The notes below the pieces were generated by a model, which saw only the letters and a list, made by a program, of their open reading frames with translations, ran no database searches and had not been told where the DNA came from. Positions 41,158-51,040 of a stretch of 64,000 nucleotides of DNA are shown here, in pieces (position 1 is the first letter of the stretch; each line of letters opens with the position of its first letter). Source of the stretch: Lysobacterales bacterium (lineage in GTDB: Bacteria; Pseudomonadota; Gammaproteobacteria; Xanthomonadales; Xanthomonadaceae); the NCBI GenBank assembly GCA_020442465.1, contig JAGRJY010000183.1, positions 94,243 through 158,242 of the forward strand, in the 5' to 3' direction. A program made the translations under genes and the position numbers.

Positions 41158-41358
41158 CACTCGTCTCCGTGTGCAGAGTGATACGCGAGTGTAGCCGACG
41201 ATGCCGATATGGCCGAGCGCACGTGAGTTCGCCGGCACGAGTACGCCTTGTCGAACGTCCAGCGAATGCAGATGTGCAGACCGCGGATGTCCAGTTTTCC
41301 CTGCGCACGGCGCATGGAAGGGAAACAACGCCGCGGTGGCGTGGGTGAGGAGCAGGGC

Positions 41359-43554
41359 ATGTGCGCGATGAAGCAGGGCAACAAACCATTCGGTTCCGGC
41401 CGGGGCCGGCGATTCTGGCTGACGTGGTTGCTGGCGCTCTTGGGCGGGATGGCGTCGTTCGGTGCGTGCGCGCAGGCATCGGTCACGATTCCCGTGAGAA
41501 CCCCCGCCGAGCTGCGCGATGGCATTGTCCAATCCAATCTCGATCGCGACGTTCACTACATCCTCGAACTGCAGAACGCCATCCAACTCGATGAGTTGAT
41601 GGACTCGGGATCTGCCCTCCCGCCCGTTTTCGGCACCGTGACGCTGGCGCGAGCCTCCCACTACCCGGACACCAGCAACGCGCGCCTGCTCGGAGGCGGC
41701 ATGAGTTCGGACTTCCGTCTCGTCGAGGTGGCCAATGGTGGGACTCTGCTTTTGCGTCAGGTTGAACTCATCGGCTTCTCGAGCGCTGCCAATGGAGGGT
41801 GCATCGCCGTGAACCAGGGTGGCGAGATCAGGCTCGACTTCTCGATCTTCCGGGAGTGCAGGTCGGGCGGGGATGGCGGAGCGATCTATGCCGATGGAGC
41901 ACAGGTCCATGCTTTTGCCGTGGAGTTCTACAACAACATGGCGATGCGCGGCGGCGCGCTGGCTGCATTGGGAAGTCAGTCTGCGATTACGGCGAACTAT
42001 TTCGAGGGACAGTCAGCCGTCGAAGGCGGTGCCATATTCAGCGATCAGTCTTTGAGCCTTCGCGTTTCGCACTTCATCCAGAATCAGGCATCGAGCCGCG
42101 GTGGCGCCCTGAGCCTGCGGGGGATGGCCGAGGTCGAAGAGACGACCTTCTTTGAGAACGTGGCCGATGTAGCCGGCTGCGACCTCAACGTCGTCCTGGG
42201 TGGCGCAGGAGAGCAGGTCACCTTGCGCGGCAACTCCCTGGAAGGCGACGGCTGCCTAACCCAGCGCATCGAGAATCCGTCCGGGCTCATGCGCCAGCTG
42301 CACAACACGATCTACGCTCTGCCCGGAGCGCGCGTCCTGAACAGCACGGCTGAGGTCGAATTTCTCGGCAACCTGATCGTCGTGGGCGGCAGCAGCAGCG
42401 ATCGCCAAGCATCGAAATCCTCGACCAAGACACTCTGCGCCGATTTCGGCAGCGGCGCGTTCCAGTCGCTCGGCGCCAACGTCGCCACCGATGACAGCTG
42501 CGCGTTCACCCATCCCAACGACCTGATCACGTCGGCGCCGGGCCTGCTCGCGCCGGACGCCAACGGCATCCGCGGCTTGAGCCCGGACAGCGTCGCGGTC
42601 GATCGCGGCCCGTTCGGTCTGGTCTTCCTGCCGACCGCTTCCGGCGTCGAGGCGGTATTGCCATGCGGATATCGCGACGTGCGCGGCCTGGGCCGGCCGC
42701 AGGATGGCGACGGCGACGGCGTGTTCCGCTGCGATTCGGGCGCGGTCGAGGTGCAGGGCGGCCCGGACATCGGCAGCGCGCAAACCGCCGCCTACTACGA
42801 CACATCGAGATCGGGCGAGGGCGTGTTTGTCGACCTGATCGGCGGCGGGCTGGCCACGGTGTCGGTGTTCACCTATGGGCCGAATGGCGGCATGGCCTGG
42901 TTTACCGGGCTCGGGCAGGTGGTCGGCAATTCGGTCGTGGTCGACGACCTCGACCTGACGTCGGGCGGGCGCTTCGGCGCGGCCTTCGACGCCGATGCGA
43001 TCACCCGCCAGCGTGTCGGCGGCCTGTCGCTGGTGTTTCCTGACTGCGAAGCTGGCGAGCGCCCGGGCCGACTGACGTTTGATCCAGAACCTGGCCACGA
43101 CTTCGAGCCGCTCGCGGTGCAGGCGCAGCGACTCACCCGGGTGGTGCCCTGTGCGGGCGCGCCCGGTCCGTTCGCCGGCCTGTCGGGCGGCTGGTACGCG
43201 CCGGATCGCTCGGGCGAGGGTGTCTTCCTGCAGTTCCAGCCGGACGGTTCGGTCGTCGTGGTGCTGTATTCGTATACACCGCAGGGTGAGCTGTTCTGGG
43301 CGATTGCCGGCGAGACGGCGTTCGACGGCACGACGCTCACCGCGTCGATGCTGTATCCGGCCGGCACCACCCGATTCGGCAGCCTGTTCAACGCCAGCGA
43401 GGTCGACCTGCGGCCGTGGGGTACCCTCACCATGCGTTTCACCGGATGCGGCAGCGCCGACTTCAGCTGGAGCTCTGTGGTCCCGGGCTACGGCAGCGGT
43501 GACTTGGCCTACGTGCGCCTGACCCAGCCCTCCGGTACCGCGTGTCCGTTCTAG
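41359..43554 (+). CDS. Secreted parallel beta-helix protein with two C-terminal RSGEG repeats
   Basis: 731 residues from the ATG that follows GAGGAG. A long basic signal peptide ends near GACAQA. Residues about 110-330 form Gly-rich beta-helix coils (GGCIAVNQGGEIRLDFSIF, GGDGGAIYADGAQVHAFAVE, GGALAALGSQSAIT), as in polymorphic outer-membrane and choice-of-anchor Q proteins. The C-terminal third has two modules of about 100 residues, starting YYDTSRSGEGVFVDL and WYAPDRSGEGVFLQF, a motif common in secreted proteins of Xanthomonadales. There is no autotransporter barrel, so surface attachment is uncertain. It lies 89 bp upstream of the ECF sigma factor. Confidence 0.8.
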   Translation: MCAMKQGNKPFGSGRGRRFWLTWLLALLGGMASFGACAQASVTIPVRTPAELRDGIVQSNLDRDVHYILELQNAIQLDELMDSGSALPPVFGTVTLARASHYPDTSNARLLGGGMSSDFRLVEVANGGTLLLRQVELIGFSSAANGGCIAVNQGGEIRLDFSIFRECRSGGDGGAIYADGAQVHAFAVEFYNNMAMRGGALAALGSQSAITANYFEGQSAVEGGAIFSDQSLSLRVSHFIQNQASSRGGALSLRGMAEVEETTFFENVADVAGCDLNVVLGGAGEQVTLRGNSLEGDGCLTQRIENPSGLMRQLHNTIYALPGARVLNSTAEVEFLGNLIVVGGSSSDRQASKSSTKTLCADFGSGAFQSLGANVATDDSCAFTHPNDLITSAPGLLAPDANGIRGLSPDSVAVDRGPFGLVFLPTASGVEAVLPCGYRDVRGLGRPQDGDGDGVFRCDSGAVEVQGGPDIGSAQTAAYYDTSRSGEGVFVDLIGGGLATVSVFTYGPNGGMAWFTGLGQVVGNSVVVDDLDLTSGGRFGAAFDADAITRQRVGGLSLVFPDCEAGERPGRLTFDPEPGHDFEPLAVQAQRLTRVVPCAGAPGPFAGLSGGWYAPDRSGEGVFLQFQPDGSVVVVLYSYTPQGELFWAIAGETAFDGTTLTASMLYPAGTTRFGSLFNASEVDLRPWGTLTMRFTGCGSADFSWSSVVPGYGSGDLAYVRLTQPSGTACPF

Positions 43555-43643
43555 ATGCGCGCCCACGCAACGACAGGCTGTGAGGCAGCGACCGCCGGTG
43601 GTAGGGTGGTCGCAACGCTTCGGGCGCAGCGGGAAAGCCGCGG

Positions 43644-44243
43644 GTGGTCGACGAAACCCAGGACGTCACGGCACTGTTGCGCGCGGTCGGCGATGACGAA
43701 GCGGGCGCCAGCGACCGGCTGCTGCCGCTGGTCTACGACGAGCTGCGCAAGCTGGCGCATGCACGCATGCGCCACGAGGGCCCGCAGACCCTGCAGCCGA
43801 CGGCCTTGGTGCACGAAGCCTATCTGCGTCTCGTGCGCGGTGATCCTTCGTGGGAAAACCGCGGGCATTTCTTCGCGGCCGCCGCTGAAGCCATGCGGCG
43901 CATTCTGGTGGAGCGCGCGCGCCGCGCCGGGCGACTGCGTCACGGTGGCGCGGACGAGCGTGTGTCGCTCGACGCCGAGGACGTGGCCGACCCCGGCGCC
44001 GGGCCTGACGATGCACGCGGCGCCGAACTGCTCGCCATCGACCAGGCGCTGGAGAAGCTGGAGGAACACGACGTGCGCATGGCGAGGGTGGTCAAGTTGC
44101 GCTACTTCGTCGGGTTGAGTCTCGAGGAGACCGCGCAATCGCTCGGTCTCACCCTGCGCACCGTCAGCCGAGACTGGGTCGCGGCGAAAGCCTGGCTGCG
44201 CCGGGCGGTGGGGCAGAACTCAGGTTCTGATGCGTCGTCATGA
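43644..44243 (+). CDS. ECF sigma factor (TIGR02999-type)
   Basis: 199 residues from a GTG start. Region 2 shows YDELRKLAHARMRHEGPQTL and LQPTALVHEAYLRL, the signature of the subgroup usually linked to Ser/Thr kinases. Region 4 is VVKLRYFVGLSLEETAQSLGL followed by RTVSRDWVAAKAWLRRAV. Its stop overlaps the kinase start (ATGA). No anti-sigma gene is present, and such sigma factors are thought to be controlled by phosphorylation. The beta-helix gene just upstream is a candidate target or partner. Confidence 0.92.
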   Translation: MVDETQDVTALLRAVGDDEAGASDRLLPLVYDELRKLAHARMRHEGPQTLQPTALVHEAYLRLVRGDPSWENRGHFFAAAAEAMRRILVERARRAGRLRHGGADERVSLDAEDVADPGAGPDDARGAELLAIDQALEKLEEHDVRMARVVKLRYFVGLSLEETAQSLGLTLRTVSRDWVAAKAWLRRAVGQNSGSDASS

Positions 44244-46999
44244 CGACGGAGGGTTGGCAGCGTCTCTGGGCCCTGTTCCACGAAGCACTTGAACGCCCGG
44301 CTGACGATCGGCAAGCGTACCTCGACGCCGCATGCGGGGACGATGAGGCTCTGCGCGCCGAGCTCGGTGCGCTGCTGCGGGCGCACGACGACAGCGAGGG
44401 GTTTCTCGAGCCCGCCGTGCCGACCACCACGGCGGACGCATCGCTGGTCGGTCAGTGCATCGACACGTTCAGGATCGAGGCGCTGATCGGCCAGGGCGGG
44501 ATGGGCAGCGTTTTTCTCGCCAGCGACCTGTCGTCGCTGCGGCGGCCCGTCGCGCTCAAGCTGATCCGCCGCGGCATGGACAGCGACCGCATCGTCGCGC
44601 GCTTCCAGTACGAGCGACAGGCGCTGGCGTCGATGCAGCATCCGCACATCGCCAGCGCGTTCGCGGCCGGCACCAGTGCAGACGGGCGCTCGTACTTCGT
44701 GATGGAGCTGGTGCGCGGCGTGCCCATCGACCGCTACGCCGCGGAGCATGCGCTCGACACCGACGCGCGCCTGCAGTTGTTCGCCCAGCTGTGCAGCGCC
44801 GTGGCGCATGCCCACCAGCGCGGGGTGATCCATCGTGACCTCAAACCTTCGAACGTGCTGGTGGCGGACGTGGACGGCCAGCCCCAGCTCAAGGTGATCG
44901 ACTTCGGCATTGCCAAGGCCGTCGACGCACAGCCGGACGAGACGGGCCTGTCCACCGAGACCGGCCTGTTGGTGGGCACGCCTGTCTACATGAGCCCGGA
45001 ACAGGCATCCGGAGGACGCCTGCCGGTGGATACCCGCACCGACGTCTACGCGCTGGGCGTGCTGCTGTACCAGCTTATGGTGGGTGCGTTGCCCTTCGAT
45101 ACGACGTCGCTGCGCGGCGATGCGCTGGACATCCAGCGGGCGATTCGTGACGCCGATCCGCCGACACCGAGTGAGCACGCACGCAAGCTGTCCGCGCGCG
45201 CGAGCGGAGACAGGGCGGCGCGCGCGCCTGCCGGCGCCGCATGGCGCGATCTGCGCGGTGGGCTCGACTGGATCATCCTGAAAGCGATCGCGAAAGAGCC
45301 CGATCGCCGCTACGCGACCGTGGCCGCGCTGATGGATGACATCGAGCGCCAGCGTCGCCACCAACCCTTGCTGGCCGCACCGCCCGGCAGTCTCTACCGG
45401 CTGAACCGGTTCCTTCGCCGACACCGCCTGGGCAGCGCGGTGGCGGGCGCGCTGCTGCTCTCGGCCGGCGTGTTCTCGGTCGGGCTGTGGCAGCAGATGC
45501 GCACCACCGAGGCGGCACTGCAGCGTGCCGAACTGGAGCGCGCCCGCGCACAGCGAGTGACCGCCTTTCTGATCGACGTGTTCGAGGTGTCCGACCCCGC
45601 GCAGTCACTCGGTCGCGACCTCACCGCGCGGGCGGTGCTGGACGAAGGCGCGAAGCGTCTGCGCGACGGGCTGGACGACGACCCCGAAACGCGCGCGACC
45701 CTGATGGACACGATCGCCGAGGTGTATCGGCGCCTGGGCTTGTTCGAGGAAGGCCTGGCCCTGCAGGAGGACGCGCTGAGTCTGTGGAGGGAGCAAGCCC
45801 CTGCGGGCTCGCCGGCGACGGCGGCTGCGCTGTCCCGCATGGCGAGTCTTCATCGCGAACTTGGTCGCTACGAGCAGGCCGAGGCCGCGCAACGCGAGGC
45901 ACTGGCGATGCGCATGGCACTTCACGGTGCGATGCACGCCGAGGTGGCCCGCGCACGCACTTCGCTGGGGCTGATCTTGCGCGCGCGTGGCGAGCGCGAC
46001 GCCGCACTGGAGGAACTCGAGCGGGCGCTTGCCCTCCAGTCGCGGCCCGACGTGCCGGTCGAGCCGGCTGATCGCGCTGCGTTGCTCAATGCACTGGCAG
46101 GGATCGAGCAGGATCGCGGCAATCATCAAGCGGCCGAGCAGCACTACCGAAACGTGCTGAGGCTGCGGCTGCAATACGCCAGCAACGATCCGCTGCTGCT
46201 CGCCAATGCGCGCAACAATCTGGGTTCGGTACTGATTCGAAAAGGCGACTACGCGGCCGCCGAATCCGAGTTCCTGTACACCGCCGGCGTGTATCGCGCG
46301 GTGCTCGGTGATCACCATCCGGATACCGCCACAGCACTCAACAATCTGGCCGTGAGCATCAATCAGCAGGGTCGCGCCGAGGAAGCGCTGCCGCACCTGC
46401 AGGAGGCTCTGGCGATACGCATCGCGACGTTGGGCGCGGAGCATCCGGAAGTCGCCGTCGCTCGCTACAACATCGGACGCACCATGATGAATCTGGATCG
46501 CCCCGGAGACGCCCTGGATCTCTACCGGCTAGTGCGCCCAGTGTTCGTCTCCGTTCACGGCGCGCAGCATCCCAGGATGGCCATTCTGCTCAATGCGATG
46601 GCGCATGCCGAACTGGCGACGCACGACCTCGCGGCAGCCGATGCAGATGCCACGGCGGCGCGGGAGATTGCGGCGGCGCGATGGCCGGATGGACACGAGG
46701 TGCTGGCCGACTCGCTCGCTCTTCTGTCCGAGATAGCGTTGCGCGAGGGTGACGCGCAACGAGCTCTGGGCCTGGCCCGCTCGGCACTCGACATGGCGCA
46801 GGCGCGACTCGGCGATCGCGATTGGCGGGTTGCGATGGCGAGGCTGGTTCTGGGCGAGGCCTTGCACGCACAGGGGCGGGCGGACGATGCGCGGCCGTTG
46901 GCGAACGACGCGCTCGACACGCTAGCCGAGCAGTTCGGGTCGGCCAATCCGCGCGCGCGACGCGCAGCACGCTTGCAGGCCGCCTTGTCTCAACCCTGA
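44240..46999 (+). CDS. Membrane Ser/Thr protein kinase with a TPR sensor region
   Basis: 919 residues. An N-terminal helical lead-in (1-70) precedes a Hanks-type kinase: P-loop GQGGMGS (84-90), Lys107 in VALKLIRRG, HRDLKPSN with D200, DFG 221-223 and the activation region TGLLVGTPVYMSPEQASGG. A transmembrane helix follows at about 398-417. The C-terminal half, probably periplasmic, carries at least eight TPR units of the kinesin-light-chain type (DTATALNNLAVSINQQGRAE). It is translationally coupled to the ECF sigma gene, so phosphorylation of that sigma factor is the natural hypothesis. All catalytic residues are intact. Confidence 0.92.
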   Translation: MTTEGWQRLWALFHEALERPADDRQAYLDAACGDDEALRAELGALLRAHDDSEGFLEPAVPTTTADASLVGQCIDTFRIEALIGQGGMGSVFLASDLSSLRRPVALKLIRRGMDSDRIVARFQYERQALASMQHPHIASAFAAGTSADGRSYFVMELVRGVPIDRYAAEHALDTDARLQLFAQLCSAVAHAHQRGVIHRDLKPSNVLVADVDGQPQLKVIDFGIAKAVDAQPDETGLSTETGLLVGTPVYMSPEQASGGRLPVDTRTDVYALGVLLYQLMVGALPFDTTSLRGDALDIQRAIRDADPPTPSEHARKLSARASGDRAARAPAGAAWRDLRGGLDWIILKAIAKEPDRRYATVAALMDDIERQRRHQPLLAAPPGSLYRLNRFLRRHRLGSAVAGALLLSAGVFSVGLWQQMRTTEAALQRAELERARAQRVTAFLIDVFEVSDPAQSLGRDLTARAVLDEGAKRLRDGLDDDPETRATLMDTIAEVYRRLGLFEEGLALQEDALSLWREQAPAGSPATAAALSRMASLHRELGRYEQAEAAQREALAMRMALHGAMHAEVARARTSLGLILRARGERDAALEELERALALQSRPDVPVEPADRAALLNALAGIEQDRGNHQAAEQHYRNVLRLRLQYASNDPLLLANARNNLGSVLIRKGDYAAAESEFLYTAGVYRAVLGDHHPDTATALNNLAVSINQQGRAEEALPHLQEALAIRIATLGAEHPEVAVARYNIGRTMMNLDRPGDALDLYRLVRPVFVSVHGAQHPRMAILLNAMAHAELATHDLAAADADATAAREIAAARWPDGHEVLADSLALLSEIALREGDAQRALGLARSALDMAQARLGDRDWRVAMARLVLGEALHAQGRADDARPLANDALDTLAEQFGSANPRARRAARLQAALSQP

Positions 47000-47011
47000 C
47001 GGACCTGCAGA

Positions 47012-47039
47012 TGGGCCCTCGCCTGCGCACAGGCCCATG
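47012..47039. terminator. Possible bidirectional terminator hairpin
   Basis: A 7-bp stem ATGGGCC/GGCCCAT with a 14-nt loop, 12 bp after the kinase stop codon and between convergent genes. No T-run on either side, so the call is weak. Confidence 0.35.
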
Positions 47040-47199
47040 CGCATGGCTGCTGCAGCCACGACGTAGGGTCGGCCGCCTGCCGAACCGATGGGTGGGCTGA
47101 GCTGCGTGGCATGCCGCCTGTGGCGCGAGACCTCGCGCACGCGGACTCAACGAAAGTGCTGAGCGACCGACCGGCGTCCCGACGACTGCCGAATGCGAG

Positions 47200-48210
47200 T
47201 CAGTCTTTCTGCTCGACCAAGGCGAAATCGACCACGATCGGTCGGTGCGGCGACTGCAGCTTCGACGCGTCCTCGCTCAGCCGCTGCGCGCGCAGCAGAG
47301 ACTCGGGCCAGAACTCGGTGTCCAGCAGCCGAGCGGCGAGGGGGCGCAACTGATCGCTGTGCAGCATGTGGTCGATCTTTTTCGACGCGAACGGCGTGCC
47401 GCGGCCGTCCCAGGTCCAGTCGCTGCCGTCTTCACGCTGCGGCCGCGTGTTCTGCAGCGCTGGCGCTTCGCCCTGCAGCAGTCGGATGACCTGGTCGTTC
47501 TGCACGTTGTTGGCGTCGCCAGCCAGTACGATGGCGTCGACACGGTGTTCGGCCAGCGTACGAGCGATGGCCTCGCGGATCAGCCGCGCTTCGGCGCGAC
47601 GACGTGCTTCCTCCCAGGCATCCGGCGCGTCGCCACAGCACTGCATGTCGAAGGACACGAACAGCAGCTGCCGGCCCGCGACGTCGGCGATTGCGCCCGC
47701 TGCGGCGACACCGGCCGGCAGCGTCGCCCTCAGCTTGTCCGCCTTTGGGCCCGCGGCACTGATCCAGCGATCCCGCTGCTGTCGCGTGTAGTGCAGGGCG
47801 TCGAAGTGCTTGATCCGGACCAGCGGCCAGCGCGCGACAATCGAGCCGCGCTCGCGATTGCCGCCCACGTCACCGAGCACCACCTGCCAGTCGGCGCCCG
47901 GCAGGGCATCGTGGATGAACGCACGGACGGCCTCAGGCGTGGCGTCCTCGGGCATTTCGTCCAGCAGCAGCACGTCGGGGGCGGCGGCGGCCAGCAGCGC
48001 GCGGGCGCGCGGACCGCCCTGGAAGAAATCGTCGCGTGCGACGTTCCAGCTCAGCACCCGCAGCGCGCTTTCTGCCGGCCTCGGCATCCAGGCCGACGCA
48101 TCGCCGCTGCGAACGGCTTCGGCACGAACGCCTTGCGCACCGGGCAGGACCAGTGCCGTGAGCACGCCGAGCAGCGAGAGGAAGTATCTGAGCCTTTGCA
48201 TGCGGCGCAT
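47200..48210 (-). CDS. Secreted endonuclease/exonuclease/phosphatase-fold protein
   Basis: 336 residues. A signal peptide (RLRYFLSLLGVLTALVLPG, cut near VRAEA) leads into the EEP fold: LRVLSWNVARDD, the metal Glu in VLLLDEMPED, LAGDANNVQNDQV and the final HRPIVVDFAL. The general-base Asp/His pairs are therefore present. Substrate (DNA, phospholipid or phosphosugar) cannot be told. The ATG at 48210 has GAGG before it; 48201 is an alternative. Convergent with the kinase gene. Confidence 0.82.
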   Translation of the reverse strand: MRRMQRLRYFLSLLGVLTALVLPGAQGVRAEAVRSGDASAWMPRPAESALRVLSWNVARDDFFQGGPRARALLAAAAPDVLLLDEMPEDATPEAVRAFIHDALPGADWQVVLGDVGGNRERGSIVARWPLVRIKHFDALHYTRQQRDRWISAAGPKADKLRATLPAGVAAAGAIADVAGRQLLFVSFDMQCCGDAPDAWEEARRRAEARLIREAIARTLAEHRVDAIVLAGDANNVQNDQVIRLLQGEAPALQNTRPQREDGSDWTWDGRGTPFASKKIDHMLHSDQLRPLAARLLDTEFWPESLLRAQRLSEDASKLQSPHRPIVVDFALVEQKD

Positions 48211-48474
48211 TGTGCCTCGCCGCGGGCCAATCGTCAGGAGTGGGAACCGTCTCAGGGCCACAACCCATCTGCGGCGCCCCCGGTGTTGGCGAGGTTGCGC
48301 GGGCGCTGGATCGTGCAGCCTGCCCGGGCCGTCGTGCCGGATCTCGGCGTCGCGGCCGGATCGACCTCACCTTCCGATGAACCTGAAAGCTAAGTCGGCC
48401 CTGCCTCACGATCAGCACACGCCGACCGGCTAAAATGAAGGCCTGTTGCACAAGGATCCCTGCGTCGGCAGGGC

Positions 48475-49419
48475 ATGGGAGTCTCCGTCTTGGAAGCGAT
48501 CGACAACGTGGTAGAACAGATCAACTGGGTACCAATCGCCATCACCTGGGGCAGCAGGGTGTTCTTCGCGCTGCTCATCTGGGTCGTCGGGCTGTGGCTG
48601 GCGCGGCGCGCCTCGCGCGCGATGAAGCGCATGCTGGAGCGGATGCAGATGGAGGCCATTCTCGCCGCCTTCGTCGGCAACCTGATCCAGGCCGCCGTGC
48701 TGGTGCTGGTGCTGGTGACTTCGCTCGACATGCTCGGTGTGCCGCCTACCTCGCTGCTGGCGGTGATGGGTGCGGCCGGTCTGGCCGTCGGTCTGGCGAT
48801 GAAGGATTCGCTGTCGAACATCGCAGCGGGCGTGCTGCTGATCGTCCTGCGACCGTTCCGCGCCGGCGACTTCGTGCAGATCGCCGGCGTCAGTGGGGTG
48901 GTGGTGCAGGTTCGACTGTTCCAGACCACGCTGCGTACGCCCGAGAATCACGTCGTCACCTTGCCGAACAGCCTGATTACTGCCGAGCCGATCACCAATA
49001 TCACCGCAAATCCGACCCGGCGCATCGACATTCCGGTCGGCGTCGACTACGGCGACGACATTCGCGGCGCACGCGAAAAATTGCTCGAGATCGCCAGGGC
49101 GCACGACAAGGTGCTGGACGATCCGGCCACCGACGTGGTGGTCGGCGAACTGGCCGACAGCAGCGTGAACCTGGTGCTGCGAGCCTGGGTGAAAACGCCC
49201 GACTATCTGGTGACACGCTCGGATCTGGTCGAACGTGTGCATCGCGAACTGGCCGAGTCGGGCTACACGATTCCGTTCCCGCAGAACGACACCCACATCA
49301 CCCTGCCGAAGTCGGTGCTCGATTTGCTGGAGCGCGTCGCCGCCAGGCAGGACGACTCACAGAGGAACGACGCGAAACAGCAGGGATCGTCCGACGCGCC
49401 GACCGCGGACCCGGGCTGA
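48475..49419 (+). CDS. Small-conductance mechanosensitive channel, MscS family
   Basis: 314 residues. Three membrane helices (about 23-45, 62-85, 95-125). The pore helix is LLAVMGAAGLAVGLAMKDSLSN with the Gly/Ala pattern of MscS TM3, followed by the beta-domain GDFVQIAGVSGVVVQV and TLPNSLI. In the family it opens under membrane tension to release solutes on osmotic downshock. The C-terminal tail is hydrophilic. A monocistronic gene by spacing. Confidence 0.93.
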   Translation: MGVSVLEAIDNVVEQINWVPIAITWGSRVFFALLIWVVGLWLARRASRAMKRMLERMQMEAILAAFVGNLIQAAVLVLVLVTSLDMLGVPPTSLLAVMGAAGLAVGLAMKDSLSNIAAGVLLIVLRPFRAGDFVQIAGVSGVVVQVRLFQTTLRTPENHVVTLPNSLITAEPITNITANPTRRIDIPVGVDYGDDIRGAREKLLEIARAHDKVLDDPATDVVVGELADSSVNLVLRAWVKTPDYLVTRSDLVERVHRELAESGYTIPFPQNDTHITLPKSVLDLLERVAARQDDSQRNDAKQQGSSDAPTADPG

Positions 49420-49440
49420 CCGGCAGTCGTCACCGATGAC

Positions 49441-49812
49441 TCAGGGCGAGGCGTCCGACACCCAGCGCTTCGCCTCATCCAGCGCATCGAGGCTGAACAC
49501 GCGCACCTCGGCCGGCAGGGCGAGGCCGAACAGGCGCACGCTGGTGCGCAGCCACTCCATGTCGGAAACCACGGCAATGCGCTCCCAGCCGCTGAGGTGG
49601 CGCATGCCGATCTTCGCGTCATCCCAGATCGCGCCGAACTCGAAGCCGCTGAACGCGGCGTCGAAGTGGTAAAGGAAGCGAATCTTTTGATGGCGGGCGA
49701 GCAGCGCCTCGACGGCGGGGATCAACACCGTCTCATAGTCGTGCGCGGTCACCGTGCCGGTGGCGGTGATGCCCAGCACGGTGTCGGGAAGTCCTTCGAT
49801 TCGTTGCAGCAT
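49441..49812 (-). CDS. SpoIIAA-like (STAS/SEC14-type) protein
   Basis: 123 residues. IEGLPDTVLGITATGTVTAHDYETVLIPAVE, RFLYHFDAAFSGFE and WERIAVVSDMEWLRTSVRLFG match the PF11964 family, which folds like STAS and CRAL/TRIO domains. Function unknown; lipid binding or a regulatory role is suggested. GGAGG precedes the start. Convergent with mscS, with only 21 bp between stops. Confidence 0.85.
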   Translation of the reverse strand: MLQRIEGLPDTVLGITATGTVTAHDYETVLIPAVEALLARHQKIRFLYHFDAAFSGFEFGAIWDDAKIGMRHLSGWERIAVVSDMEWLRTSVRLFGLALPAEVRVFSLDALDEAKRWVSDASP

Positions 49813-50125
49813 TTGGATTCCTCCGGATAGCTGAGGGAGCGCGTCTCCGTCTCGTCGCGCCTCGTGATGCCGCGGATGGTCAGACGCAAGGCCATCGGCG
49901 GGCGGCGATGCCGGATTTCGATACCGGGCCTCGATATCGGGCCTCGATATCGGGGCGGCGAGGCCTTGCGCGGTGCCACGCTCTCATCGCTTGGTGCAGA
50001 GGAAGCCCGCATCGTGCACCGGAGCGCCAGCGGCAACGCCCGCCTCAATGACTACGACCGCATCACCGCGCTCAGGTTCGCACTGAGGTAGCCCTGGGTT
50101 CAATCGCGGCGGCAGGGACGGCGAG
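49813..50125. other. Intergenic region with a 13-bp triplication
   Basis: About 310 bp between the SpoIIAA-like gene start and xdhC. Its only feature is TCGATACCGGGCC, TCGATATCGGGCC and TCGATATCGGGG in a row (49918-49955), a 13-bp tandem repeat holding EcoRV-type GATATC palindromes. No gene is supported. Confidence 0.6.
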
Positions 50126-51040
50126 TCAGGCCGGTGGCGCTTGCGCCGACGCATGGCGCCAGGCAATCAGTTCCGCGAGCACGCTGATGGCGATCTCGTG
50201 CGGCGTGTGGGCGCCGATGTCGAGTCCTATCGGCGCGTGGACGCGCTCGAGATCCTGGGCGGCGCGGTCGCCCAGACGTTCGACCAGCGCCGTGCGCACC
50301 TGATGGATGCGACGTCGGCTGCCCATCATGCCGATGAAGGCGGGTGGCCGCGCGGCCAACTGCTGCAGCGCGCCGAGGTCGGTGGCGAAGTCGCGACTGA
50401 GCAGCACGGCAAGCACCCGGCGTGGTGTGTCGAGGGCCTGCTGCAACATGTCGAATGTGCCGTGCAGGCAAAGCGTATCGGGGAAGCGGTCGGCGTTCGC
50501 GAAGTCCACACGCTCGTCGAACACGCACAGGTCGAAGTCGAGGTGTCGGGCCATCTGGTGCAGGGCCAGCCCGCAGTGGCCGCCGCCGATGATGAGCAAT
50601 CGATCGTCGGGATCGACGCGGCAATGCGCCGCGCCATCGGCCTCCGCGTCGCGATGCAGGGACACCGCCTCGCCGGCGCGCAAGCGTGCCGCGAGGGCTT
50701 CGGCGCAGCGGAGATCCGAATCGCCCGCCCAGCGATGCAGCAGGATGTCCATGTGTCCGCCACAGATGCCTGCCGCGCCGGCGCTGCCGTCGAGATCGAT
50801 GCGTACACGGCTCGAGGCTGCGCCCTCCTGGAGCAAACGACGTGCCGCGTCGATCACCCGCGATTCGGCCTCGCCGCCGCCGACCGATTCGAACGTGGCG
50901 GATGGTTCGTCCGAGATGCGGATCAGCATGTGGCTGTGGCGCTTGCGCGGCGTCGCACCGCGCGCGTCGACGACGCTGGCCACGATCACCGGGCCGTCGG
51001 CCAGCCACGACACCAGCTGCCGAACCAGCGATTCGCTCAA
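50126..51040 (-). CDS. xdhC: XdhC, molybdenum-cofactor sulfuration and insertion factor for xanthine dehydrogenase
   Basis: 304 residues of the XdhC/CoxI family: an N-terminal XdhC domain (VIVASVVDARGATPRKRHSHML) and a C-terminal Rossmann-like domain (RLLIIGGGHCGLALHQMA, GMMGSRRRIHQVRTAL, PIGLDIGAHTPHEIAISVLAELI). In the family it binds molybdenum cofactor, promotes its sulfuration and inserts it into XdhB. The start overlaps the xdhB stop (ATGA), so xdhA, xdhB and xdhC are read as one coupled unit. Confidence 0.94.
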   Translation of the reverse strand: MSESLVRQLVSWLADGPVIVASVVDARGATPRKRHSHMLIRISDEPSATFESVGGGEAESRVIDAARRLLQEGAASSRVRIDLDGSAGAAGICGGHMDILLHRWAGDSDLRCAEALAARLRAGEAVSLHRDAEADGAAHCRVDPDDRLLIIGGGHCGLALHQMARHLDFDLCVFDERVDFANADRFPDTLCLHGTFDMLQQALDTPRRVLAVLLSRDFATDLGALQQLAARPPAFIGMMGSRRRIHQVRTALVERLGDRAAQDLERVHAPIGLDIGAHTPHEIAISVLAELIAWRHASAQAPPA

